From assembly GCA_035302345.1 (NCBI GenBank), contig DATGSS010000014.1, positions 1-14,102 on the forward strand: DNA of 14,102 nucleotides, given 5' to 3'. Positions 1 to 6,111 of this stretch are shown here, piece by piece (the first letter of the stretch is position 1; each line of letters starts with the position of its first letter). Under the pieces are notes generated by a model. It did not search any database. It saw only the letters and a program-made list of their open reading frames with translations, and was not told the DNA's origin. Source of the stretch: Paenalcaligenes sp035302345. GTDB taxonomy: Bacteria > Pseudomonadota > Gammaproteobacteria > Burkholderiales > Burkholderiaceae_B. A program made the translations under genes and the position numbers.

Positions 1-405
1 GTCATTATTGGCGGCGCGTTTGGCAAAATCATTGACTCTTTGGTCAATGACATCATTATGCCGATAATTAGCTATATTTTAGGCGGTGATGTCGATTTTG
101 CGAACTATTTTACCGTATTACGTACACCAGAGGGCTATACCGGGCCTCATACCCTGGAAGAGCTCAACGCTGCTGGTGCGGTCGTGTTTGCTTGGGGTCA
201 TTTTATCACTATCTTGGTGAATTTCACCCTGCTCGCATTTGTGGTGTTCTTGTTGGTCAAAATGATCAACAAAATGCGTCGTACTCTTGAGCGCGAACAA
301 GAGCAAGTAGCTGCAGAAGAGCCACCGGCACCTGCTGAAGAGGTCGTTTTGCTGCGCGAGATCCGAGATTCTCTTAAAACACAGGATCAAAGCCCATCAA
401 AATAA
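1..405 (+). CDS. mscL: Large-conductance mechanosensitive channel MscL (5' end outside window)
   Basis: MscL forms a homopentameric inner-membrane channel that opens under membrane tension and releases solutes during hypo-osmotic shock. The reading frame is open from base 1 and shows the family hallmark VIIGGAFGKIIDSLVNDIIMP, the inner end of transmembrane helix 1. A periplasmic loop follows, then a second hydrophobic helix (about FITILVNFTLLAFVVFLLVKMINKM) and a charged, glutamate-rich cytoplasmic tail with a late helix (EVVLLREIRDSL), all typical. About 134 residues are visible. By family comparison roughly 20-25 N-terminal residues are missing, so the true start lies left of the window and an apparent TTG start at base 40 is not real. 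It is the only plus-strand gene here, and its TAA ends one base before the stop codon of the convergent nif3-like gene. Confidence 0.96.
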   Translation, partial: VIIGGAFGKIIDSLVNDIIMPIISYILGGDVDFANYFTVLRTPEGYTGPHTLEELNAAGAVVFAWGHFITILVNFTLLAFVVFLLVKMINKMRRTLEREQEQVAAEEPPAPAEEVVLLREIRDSLKTQDQSPSK

Positions 406-406
406 A

Positions 407-1183
407 TTAAAAGGGATTATCTATATCGATAAATTCGACCTGTACCCCAAAGTGCTCGGCTAGGTGTTCGCCGAGTGCTTTGGCGCCGTAGCGTTCAGTA
501 GCATGATGGCCCGCTGCCATAAATGCAGTTTCATTTTCTACCGCGTAGTGATACGAGTGCTCTGAGGCTTCGCCCGTGATGTACAGGTCAACCTCAGCAG
601 CAATGGCATCGGGCATAAAACCCTGGGCACCCCCGGTACACCATGCAACTGTATGTATTTTATGTTGTGGGTTGCCAACATAATGTGGCGCTCTTTGCAA
701 GACTTTTTCAGTATGTGCTGCGACTTCGGCCAGTGTTTGCGGCGTTTTGAGTCGTCCTAATTGGATGAGGTTATGCGGACCGGTGCGCATGAGTTCGCCC
801 TCTGCATTACGGTCCAATTCAAAACCGAGCTGCAAGCCCAGTTGGGTGTTATTACCAAATACTGGATGACCATCCAAAGGCAAATGGTAGGCAAAGACGT
901 TTAAGCCGTGGGCCAGGGCAGCAGCGATGCGCCGCTGTTTCATGCCAATGATGCAGGGGTCTTCGTTTTTCCAAAACCACCCATGGTGCACCAAGAGGGC
1001 ATCAGCATTTTTTTCAATGGCCACATTGATTAATGCCTGAGAGGCAGTGACCCCTGTGATGATGGTTTGGATGTCTGCACGTCCTTGGAGTTGTAGACCG
1101 TTGGGGCAATAATCTTTGTATCGCCAAGGCTCTAATAAATCGTCTAGCCAGCGTGCGAGTTCTTTACGGTGGATACTGCTCAT
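407..1183 (-). CDS. Nif3-like dinuclear metal centre protein (YbgI/DUF34 family)
   Basis: This 258-residue protein has the full NIF3/YbgI signature. HHGWFWK (residues 66-72) and HLPLDGHPVFGNN (100-112) lie in the N-terminal half, GEASEHS (204-210) lies in the middle, and GHHATERYG (225-233) is near the C terminus. In this family the histidines, an aspartate and a glutamate hold a pair of metal ions in a toroidal hexamer. The biochemical role is still unsettled; a GTP cyclohydrolase I-like or metal-chaperone activity has been suggested, and I assign no reaction. Length is normal. No good Shine-Dalgarno sequence precedes the ATG, but the N terminus aligns with the family. It lies 92 bases after the cytochrome c gene in the same direction. 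In related betaproteobacteria it also sits near tatC and mscL, so it is part of the conserved backbone. Confidence 0.93.
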   Translation of the reverse strand: MSSIHRKELARWLDDLLEPWRYKDYCPNGLQLQGRADIQTIITGVTASQALINVAIEKNADALLVHHGWFWKNEDPCIIGMKQRRIAAALAHGLNVFAYHLPLDGHPVFGNNTQLGLQLGFELDRNAEGELMRTGPHNLIQLGRLKTPQTLAEVAAHTEKVLQRAPHYVGNPQHKIHTVAWCTGGAQGFMPDAIAAEVDLYITGEASEHSYHYAVENETAFMAAGHHATERYGAKALGEHLAEHFGVQVEFIDIDNPF

Positions 1184-1275
1184 AGCGTGTTTTATTTGAA
1201 TGGAGTTTTGGATGGGTGAGTGCCCGGCAGGCGGTGATTGGCCCGCCGGTCGCTATGAGTCCATCTTAGCAATTC

Positions 1276-1608
1276 TTAGTCGATAGCGCTAATGACGTAA
1301 TCTACAATAGCGTTGCGCTGCTCTTCACTGAGGGTATCGCCAAAGGCAGGCATTGCACCCATTCCCTCGATTAGAACTTTGTGGATACGGTCGGCTTCTG
1401 GGCGTAAATCATCCAGATCTGGGCCGATATTACCTGTGGAACCGGCATCTTCGAGTGTGTGACAGATCGCGCATGCCATGGGTTGGGCATCGCTAAGAAA
1501 GAGTTGTTTGCCTTCTTCTAGATTGTCTGCAACTGCGATAGAGGCTGTGCCAAGCCCAATAGTGGTGACCAGGGCAGCGGAAAGTTTCAACAAATAATTC
1601 TTGCTCAT
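1276..1608 (-). CDS. sorB: Periplasmic monohaem cytochrome c, sulfite dehydrogenase subunit (SorB-like)
   Basis: A 110-residue secreted c-type cytochrome. Residues 1-27 are a Sec signal peptide with a hydrophobic core and a probable cleavage after AVA (residues 25-27). The single haem-binding motif CAICH is at residues 46-50, and the likely sixth ligand is Met86 in GAMPAFG. The mature protein is about 83 residues, fitting the small SorB subunit of the SorAB sulfite:cytochrome c oxidoreductase. It directly follows the molybdenum subunit gene, so it probably accepts electrons from sulfite oxidation and passes them to a terminal oxidase or another cytochrome. A terminator-like hairpin separates it from sorA and its Shine-Dalgarno is weak, so it may be made at a lower level than SorA. 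Another small cytochrome role is possible, but adjacency makes SorB the best reading. Confidence 0.85.
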   Translation of the reverse strand: MSKNYLLKLSAALVTTIGLGTASIAVADNLEEGKQLFLSDAQPMACAICHTLEDAGSTGNIGPDLDDLRPEADRIHKVLIEGMGAMPAFGDTLSEEQRNAIVDYVISAID

Positions 1609-1626
1609 TTAAATCAATCATCCATC

Positions 1627-1658
1627 AAAAAAGCCGAGATCGCGCGAAGACGATCTCG
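1627..1658 (-). terminator. Intrinsic terminator between sorA and sorB
   Basis: On the minus strand a perfect 8-bp stem (CGAGATCG, bases 1658-1651, pairing with CGATCTCG, bases 1642-1635) encloses an 8-base loop. It is followed, after two further bases of the arm region, by a run of six T at 1632-1627. It lies about 40 bases after the sorA stop and the T run ends 18 bases before the sorB start codon. It should stop much of the transcription coming from sorA. The opposite strand has no T run, so it is directional. Confidence 0.8.
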
Positions 1659-1699
1659 TGCTTTAAACAACAAACTGTTTTACAACCTCAACGGTATTA

Positions 1700-2914
1700 T
1701 TAAGTGACCGTGATGCTGAGCATGTGGTCATGCCAGCTATTGTTGAGATACCCGCGGTTATTTTCCAAACGCTCTTCGGGTTGTGTCTTGCCATCGGCGT
1801 TGGTGGCGCGGCTGGTGACCTCGTATTTGCCGGGTTCGAGCTCGACTGGGTAGACGAACTGACGCCAAGCATAGGGACCTAGATCTGGGCCGATAAATTT
1901 AGCTTCGTGCCAAGTTTCGCCACCATCGACAGAGACCTCGACACCAGTTACGTCACTGTTACCACCCATGGCCAGCCCTTTGATTTGAACTAAACCACTC
2001 TTTAGCTTTTGATCAGGTTCGCTAGGCTGAGTGACCCAAGATTTAACGGGCATTTCCCAGACAGAGTCGTACTCGGGATTGCCTTTTTCACCCAGAGGTG
2101 CCATGCGGTAGCTGTTTTGCTGGATGTTGGCAGAGGACTGATCCTCGGTAAAGGCGACCTGCTTGACGTATTTAATGCTGTTGACACCTGTGTATCCAGG
2201 GACTACGAGTCGTAAGGGGCCACCATGAGCCAGCGGTAGGGGTACACCGTTGATCTCCCAAGCCAAGATGGCACGATCGCTGATTTCAGCAGGCACCGAA
2301 CGTTCGACCTTGACGGTGTCGGGGTCAATGCCCTCGGGAATCTCTTCGCCGCCTGTACTGGTCATGTATTTCATGCCATCAGCAATGCCACCGGTAGCCT
2401 CAATGAGCTTTTTAACCGGTACACCTGTAAAGATGATGCAGCCCGCAGCGCCTACGGTCCATTGGGTACCACTGGGCTCACTGGGGAAATAGCCGCGGCC
2501 ATTACCAGAGCACTGCAAAATCATGGGTACGGATTCGAGACCCATGCGCTTGAGCTCGCCGACGGTAAAGGTAGTGGGGTTTTTGACCCCCTCGATGCGA
2601 ATTTCCCAGCTGTCAGGATCGTGGGTAATTTCCTCTGGCGGTGGATTGAGGTTGTTGCGCACAAAGAGGCGATCCAGGGGAGTGATTAGGCCGTCACCAA
2701 ATGCGCTGCGCTTGGTCTCCATGGTGTTGGCACTATGGATGATCAACGCGTCGGGATTTTTCCAAGCAGCGTATTCTGGGAGGGTGGGAGCGCCTTTGCT
2801 CTCGCTAGCAGCCAATGCTTTGGTTATAGGCGTCAGCGTGCCGATCGACGCCAGACTTATTGCGCCACCAGCGCGCAGCATGGCATGACGTCGTGAAAGA
2901 TTGGTTGGCTTCAT
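1700..2914 (-). CDS. sorA: Sulfite dehydrogenase molybdenum subunit, Tat-exported (SorA-like)
   Basis: A 404-residue periplasmic molybdopterin oxidoreductase of the sulfite oxidase family, expected to oxidise sulfite to sulfate and pass electrons to the adjacent cytochrome c. The N terminus is a twin-arginine signal (SRRHAML, residues 7-13), then a moderately hydrophobic stretch ending near ALA (34-36), so the folded, cofactor-loaded enzyme would use the Tat translocase encoded just upstream. The molybdenum-ligand cysteine is Cys135 in LQCSGNGRG. Arg86 in FVRNN and HGGPLRLVVPGYTG (230-243) are further active-site and cofactor-binding regions. From about residue 285 the C-terminal Mo-co dimerisation domain is recognisable (VEVSVDGGETWHEA, 325-338). 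No haem domain is fused. The ATG has a good AGAGGA ribosome site about 8 bases ahead. SoxC is an alternative, but a small monohaem partner and the absence of other sox genes favour SorA. Confidence 0.88.
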   Translation of the reverse strand: MKPTNLSRRHAMLRAGGAISLASIGTLTPITKALAASESKGAPTLPEYAAWKNPDALIIHSANTMETKRSAFGDGLITPLDRLFVRNNLNPPPEEITHDPDSWEIRIEGVKNPTTFTVGELKRMGLESVPMILQCSGNGRGYFPSEPSGTQWTVGAAGCIIFTGVPVKKLIEATGGIADGMKYMTSTGGEEIPEGIDPDTVKVERSVPAEISDRAILAWEINGVPLPLAHGGPLRLVVPGYTGVNSIKYVKQVAFTEDQSSANIQQNSYRMAPLGEKGNPEYDSVWEMPVKSWVTQPSEPDQKLKSGLVQIKGLAMGGNSDVTGVEVSVDGGETWHEAKFIGPDLGPYAWRQFVYPVELEPGKYEVTSRATNADGKTQPEERLENNRGYLNNSWHDHMLSITVT

Positions 2915-3034
2915 TAGATAAATCCTCTTTATTACTTATATTCAAGCGACTATGCAAGTATATGAGGTTTAAATAATTTAGACCAGTAAGCTGACTAAGG
3001 GTTTATGACTAGATTTTATTGGACGGCCTTGATT
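2915..3034 (-). promoter_or_regulatory. Probable sorA promoter region
   Basis: This 120-base AT-rich gap separates tatC from sorA and is the longest non-coding stretch within the left half. On the minus strand a TATACT -10-like box lies at 2962-2957, and a second one, TATAAG, at 2940-2935. Neither has a convincing -35 box at 16-18 bases, which would fit an activator-dependent promoter. No terminator with a T run is visible after tatC, so readthrough from the tat operon is also possible. This is a weak call based on inspection only. Confidence 0.3.
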
Positions 3035-3796
3035 CTACTCGTTGTCCAGAGAGGTCTCTTGTTCTTCTTCGGGCCCTTTGACAAAGCGTCCCAGTAGGAT
3101 TCCTATTTCATACAAAATACACAAGGGGCCTGCTAAAAGGAATTGGCTGATGACGTCTGGGGGCGTGACAACGGCTGCGATGACAAAAGCGCCGACAATG
3201 ACGTAACCACGTATTTCGCGTAGTTTAGCCACTGAAACCAAGCCCGCTTTGATGAGCAAAACCACTGCCACAGGCACCTCGAAGGTGATGCCAAAAGCAA
3301 GGAACATGGTCATGACGAAACTAGAGTAAGCTTCGATGTCAGGTGTTTGGCTAATCGATTGCGGTGCGACCGAAGCGATAAATTGGAAAACCGTACGAAA
3401 AACGACAAAATAGCAAAAGAGCATACCCAAGATGAAGAGGGCAGTGCTAGAAACTATCAGTGGCAGCGCGAGGCGCTTTTCGTGGGTGTAAAGCCCAGGC
3501 GCGATAAAGGCCCAAGCCTGATAAAGCACATAGGGCAGTGTCACAATAAAGGACGCCAGTAGTGTGACCTTGACGGGGACCATGAACGGTGTAATTACGC
3601 CCGTGGCAATCATGGTGCTGCCCTGTGGCAAAGAGGCCAACATGGGTTGGGCCAGTGTGTCATAAATAAAGGCCGCACCGGGATATAAAAAAAGCACAAC
3701 AAAAACAATTAGTACGCTGACGACCGCACGCAAAAGACGGTCACGCAGCTCAACCAAGTGTGAGATAAATGTTTCGTTTTGTGCTTCTTGAGTCAT
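3035..3796 (-). CDS. tatC: Sec-independent protein translocase subunit TatC
   Basis: TatC is the six-helix inner-membrane component that recognises twin-arginine signal peptides together with TatB. The 253-residue product has the N-terminal FISHLVELRDRL motif (10-21) and the first-loop motif APGLYTHEKR (99-108) with the key glutamate at 106. AFGITFEVPV (167-176) carries the second conserved glutamate (173), and six hydrophobic segments are visible. The C-terminal tail is short and acidic. It follows tatB by 22 bases on the same strand. The bases before the ATG do not contain a Shine-Dalgarno; the region reads TTCTCCTGG, so translation may depend on coupling to tatB. Its nearest downstream neighbour, sorA, encodes a Tat substrate. 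Confidence 0.97.
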   Translation of the reverse strand: MTQEAQNETFISHLVELRDRLLRAVVSVLIVFVVLFLYPGAAFIYDTLAQPMLASLPQGSTMIATGVITPFMVPVKVTLLASFIVTLPYVLYQAWAFIAPGLYTHEKRLALPLIVSSTALFILGMLFCYFVVFRTVFQFIASVAPQSISQTPDIEAYSSFVMTMFLAFGITFEVPVAVVLLIKAGLVSVAKLREIRGYVIVGAFVIAAVVTPPDVISQFLLAGPLCILYEIGILLGRFVKGPEEEQETSLDNE

Positions 3797-3818
3797 TGGC
3801 CAGGAGAATAATCAACGC

Positions 3819-4538
3819 CTAGTCGGCACCATCTGTGTCGGCAGCATCAGTGCTGCCAGGCAGGTCGGTGTGCCGTGGTTTGGCTTTGGGTTGGTCGGTA
3901 CGCGTGTTTTTTTGTTCGGTTAGCCCGCTGCCTGAACGTAGGGCAGCAGCTGTTTTAGAGGCCACTGGACGGGTGGCTGGGTCCTGTGATTGAGGTTGGG
4001 CCTGCGATTCAGAGTCTTTTGTGACGGCCTCATTGGCGATTTCGTCAGCAGTGTCAGCGGCTTTTATCGCAGGGGTGTCTGTGTCGGCAGGTATCGCCGT
4101 GCTCTCGCCAGAGTCAGCCGGCTTGCCTGTCTTAGATTCGGCAGAGTCTGGGGTGAGGCCCTCGGTCACACTTTTACTGAGATCGCCGACACTGTCCTCT
4201 GTTTCTTTGCGTAGGCTTTGGACTGCATCGCGGGCTTCTTGGAAGGGATCTTTGAGATCACTTTCAAACTGTTTAAGAGGGTCTTTGAACTCTTTGCCCA
4301 AATCTCCGATAGAGCTTTTGACCGAAGAGGAGGCCTTTTGCATTTCCTCTTTTAGGTCTTTGATGTCCTCGAGCTCCATTTCTTTTTGGATGTCACGTTT
4401 GACATCACCCATGTAGCGCTGAGCACGGCCTAGCAGGTGACCCATCGTACGGGCGACCTTGGGCAAACGCTCGGGTCCGAGGACAATAAGCGCCACAACC
4501 GCAATAATAAGCAGTTCTGTAAAACTGATGTCGAACAT
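3819..4538 (-). CDS. tatB: Sec-independent protein translocase subunit TatB, with long acidic tail
   Basis: TatB pairs with TatC to form the receptor for twin-arginine substrates. The start chosen, MFDISFTELL, matches the family N terminus; an in-frame GTG 13 codons upstream would add a non-homologous extension and was rejected. Residues 6-20 are the single membrane helix, GPERLP (21-26) is the hinge, and residues 27 to about 75 are the amphipathic, charged helix. The remainder, to residue 239, is low-complexity sequence rich in Ser, Thr, Ala, Asp, Glu and Pro, ending GSTDAADTDGAD. This makes the protein clearly longer than E. coli TatB (171 residues as I recall). The gene lies between tatA and tatC, with a large hairpin upstream that may lower its expression relative to tatA. 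Confidence 0.94.
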   Translation of the reverse strand: MFDISFTELLIIAVVALIVLGPERLPKVARTMGHLLGRAQRYMGDVKRDIQKEMELEDIKDLKEEMQKASSSVKSSIGDLGKEFKDPLKQFESDLKDPFQEARDAVQSLRKETEDSVGDLSKSVTEGLTPDSAESKTGKPADSGESTAIPADTDTPAIKAADTADEIANEAVTKDSESQAQPQSQDPATRPVASKTAAALRSGSGLTEQKNTRTDQPKAKPRHTDLPGSTDAADTDGAD

Positions 4539-4574
4539 GATAGTCGTCGATACCTGAATAAGGCCAAAGAACCT

Positions 4575-4620
4575 CACGCCACGTAAACACGGGCCGGGGA
4601 TGGCCCGGTGACACGGCGTG
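4575..4620 (-). promoter_or_regulatory. Large GC-rich hairpin between tatA and tatB
   Basis: The minus-strand message between the tatA stop and tatB start can fold into a nested hairpin. The outer arms are CACGCC (4620-4615) and GGCGTG (4580-4575). The inner arms GGGCC (4595-4591) and GGCCC (4606-4602) enclose a 6-base loop, extended by CAC/GGTG with one bulge. No T run follows, so it is not a classical terminator. It may protect the 3' end of tatA message or mark a processing site, giving more TatA than TatB, the ratio the translocase needs. The structure is seen; the role is inferred. Confidence 0.55.
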
Positions 4621-4627
4621 AAATTAA

Positions 4628-4858
4628 TTAGGAAGCGTCAGTTTTTTCCTTGGCTTGAACGTCAACGGTATTGTCATCATCGGCTTCGCGTTGGGCAATA
4701 GTGGCTTTTTCGTCTTCTTGGGCATCACGAATGCCTTTTCTAAAGCCTTTGACTGCACCACCTAAGTCTTCGCCAACGTTGCGCAACTTTTTGGTGCCAA
4801 AGACCAACGCCACGATGAGCAGAACAATAAGCCAGTGCCAGATACTAAAGGTCCCCAT
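4628..4858 (-). CDS. tatA: Sec-independent protein translocase subunit TatA
   Basis: TatA oligomers form the pore-like element of the twin-arginine translocase. The 76-residue protein begins MGTFSIWHWLIVLLIVALVFG, the short membrane helix plus the FG hinge, followed by KKLRNVGEDLGGAVKGFRKG, the textbook TatA amphipathic helix, and a charged hydrophilic tail. The size fits TatA/E rather than TatB. A strong AGGAG ribosome site sits 6-7 bases before the ATG and overlaps the hinT stop codon (TAGGAG), so translation of hinT and tatA is probably coupled. It is the first gene of a complete tatABC set. Confidence 0.96.
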   Translation of the reverse strand: MGTFSIWHWLIVLLIVALVFGTKKLRNVGEDLGGAVKGFRKGIRDAQEDEKATIAQREADDDNTVDVQAKEKTDAS

Positions 4859-4867
4859 GAAAATCTC

Positions 4868-5236
4868 CTAATCTAAACCGAATCTTGGGTTTTTCCACGG
4901 CCGTTGGCCCCCAAGAATGTGTAAGTGTAAATGATGGACCTCTTGTCCACCGTCATCACCGCTATTAATGACTAAACGAAAACCACCTTCGAGGCCGGGT
5001 CGGCAGCCATTTTCAGCGGCTATTTTGGGTGCCAATGCCATCATCTTGCCCAGCCATTGCGCGTCGTCTTCTTGGATGTCTTGCATCGATACGACATGTG
5101 CTTTGGGAATGACCAAAATATGCACCGGTGCGGCTGGGTTGATGTCTTTAAAGGCGAGAAACTCATCGTCCTCGTATACCTTTGTGGAAGGTAGACTCCC
5201 CTCGATAATTTTACAGAAAATACAATTCTCGCTCAT
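4868..5236 (-). CDS. hinT: HIT-family purine nucleoside phosphoramidase HinT
   Basis: HinT-like proteins hydrolyse adenosine phosphoramidates and related nucleotide conjugates in the cytoplasm. The 122-residue product has the histidine triad HHLHLHILGG (101-110; catalytic triad HLHLH at 102-106). Two N-terminal cysteines, CIFC (5-8), resemble a metal site found in part of the family, and NSGDDGGQEV precedes the triad as usual. The gene sits between hisE and tatA, a placement common in betaproteobacteria, and overlaps the tatA ribosome site. It starts 59 bases after hisE; the AT-rich gap shows no clear promoter boxes and only a weak ribosome site. The in vivo role is not defined by the context. 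Confidence 0.94.
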   Translation of the reverse strand: MSENCIFCKIIEGSLPSTKVYEDDEFLAFKDINPAAPVHILVIPKAHVVSMQDIQEDDAQWLGKMMALAPKIAAENGCRPGLEGGFRLVINSGDDGGQEVHHLHLHILGGQRPWKNPRFGLD

Positions 5237-5295
5237 AACTTAAATCAAATAATGACCTAATAATTAATTCTTTCCCGAGCGTTGCTAGGCCAGGG

Positions 5296-5646
5296 TTATT
5301 TTGTGCGTGCTGCCTTTTCTGCCAAGCCCGAAATGCCCTGTCGGCGGGCTAACTCGGTAAAGACCTCTTCGGGCCGTACTTGATAGTAACTTAACACAAC
5401 CAAACAGTGAAACCATAAATCAGCCATTTCACCAACAATTTGTTTTGGATCATCATCTTTGGCTGCGAGCACGACTTCGGTGGCTTCTTCGCCGATTTTT
5501 TTTAGGAAAGCATTAGGTCCGTCACGCAATAAACGCGCACTGTACGAGCTATCGGGGTCACCACCATGATTGGGGTGACGAGTTTCCAATAGATCTGCTA
5601 GCTGGCTAAAAATCTGGTTAAGGTGTTGATCTGAGTTTGAAGGCAT
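5296..5646 (-). CDS. hisE: Phosphoribosyl-ATP pyrophosphatase HisE
   Basis: HisE carries out the second step of histidine synthesis, hydrolysing phosphoribosyl-ATP to phosphoribosyl-AMP and pyrophosphate. This is a stand-alone 116-residue enzyme of the all-alpha NTP pyrophosphohydrolase fold, not fused to HisI. The motifs are SYSARLLRDG (35-44), KKIGEEATEVVLAAK (49-63) with the Mg-binding glutamates, and EMADLWFHCLVVL (73-85). It is the last his gene of the cluster, 59 bases after hisI, and its ribosome site is poor. Length and motifs are normal. Confidence 0.95.
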   Translation of the reverse strand: MPSNSDQHLNQIFSQLADLLETRHPNHGGDPDSSYSARLLRDGPNAFLKKIGEEATEVVLAAKDDDPKQIVGEMADLWFHCLVVLSYYQVRPEEVFTELARRQGISGLAEKAARTK

Positions 5647-5705
5647 GTTTGAGCTGCATTACATACTTAAAGCTTTATTGTACCGCGCTTTGGGGGATAG
5701 CGGCA

Positions 5706-6098
5706 TTATCGGTAGATTTTTGTTGGATCTTTGAGTACGGGGTCAACTGCATGCCATTGGGGGCCATCAGGGCCCTCTTGTAGTTGCTGGTAAAAACAGC
5801 TTTCGCGCCCGGTGTGGCAGGCGATGCCACCCTTTTGCTCGACACTCAAGAGGATGACATCTGCGTCACAGTCCATGCGAATGTCATGCACAATTTGCTC
5901 GTGGCCAGATTCCTCGCCCTTGTGCCATAATTTTTGCCGTGAACGTGACCAATAAGTGGCCTTGCGGCTTTGCACCGTATGCTCGAGGGCCGTTGCATTC
6001 ATCCATGCGACCATTAGTACTTTGCCGCTTTGCCAGTCTTGGGCAATCGCAGGGATCAGTCCCTGAGCGTCAAATTGAACCTGGGTTAGCCAACTCAT
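5706..6098 (-). CDS. hisI: Phosphoribosyl-AMP cyclohydrolase HisI
   Basis: HisI opens the purine ring of phosphoribosyl-AMP to give ProFAR, the third step of histidine synthesis. The 130-residue protein has YWSRSRQKLWHKGEESGH (49-66), the Mg-binding DCDAD (76-80), and the zinc-binding cysteines in GIACHTGRESCFY (91-103). The ATG has a good AGAGGA ribosome site 8 bases upstream and follows hisF by 13 bases, so it is cotranscribed. It is monofunctional, with HisE supplied by the next gene. Confidence 0.96.
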   Translation of the reverse strand: MSWLTQVQFDAQGLIPAIAQDWQSGKVLMVAWMNATALEHTVQSRKATYWSRSRQKLWHKGEESGHEQIVHDIRMDCDADVILLSVEQKGGIACHTGRESCFYQQLQEGPDGPQWHAVDPVLKDPTKIYR

Positions 6099-6111
6099 GG
6101 ATGCATCCTCT

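Noticed and set aside
1223..1249. GC-rich inverted repeat after sorB as a terminator
   Set aside because: The pairing is imperfect (about 5 bp) and no T run follows on the minus strand.
1700..2914. SoxC (thiosulfate-oxidising Sox pathway) instead of SorA
   Set aside because: No other sox genes are present and the partner is a small monohaem cytochrome, not a dihaem SoxD.
4021..4416. 131-codon plus-strand open frame opposite tatB
   Set aside because: It is the serine/leucine-rich complement of TatB's low-complexity tail and lacks a ribosome site.
4539..4577. GTG-initiated 13-residue N-terminal extension of TatB
   Set aside because: TatB proteins begin at MFDI(S/G)F with the membrane helix immediately after; the extension overlaps the hairpin region and has no ribosome site.
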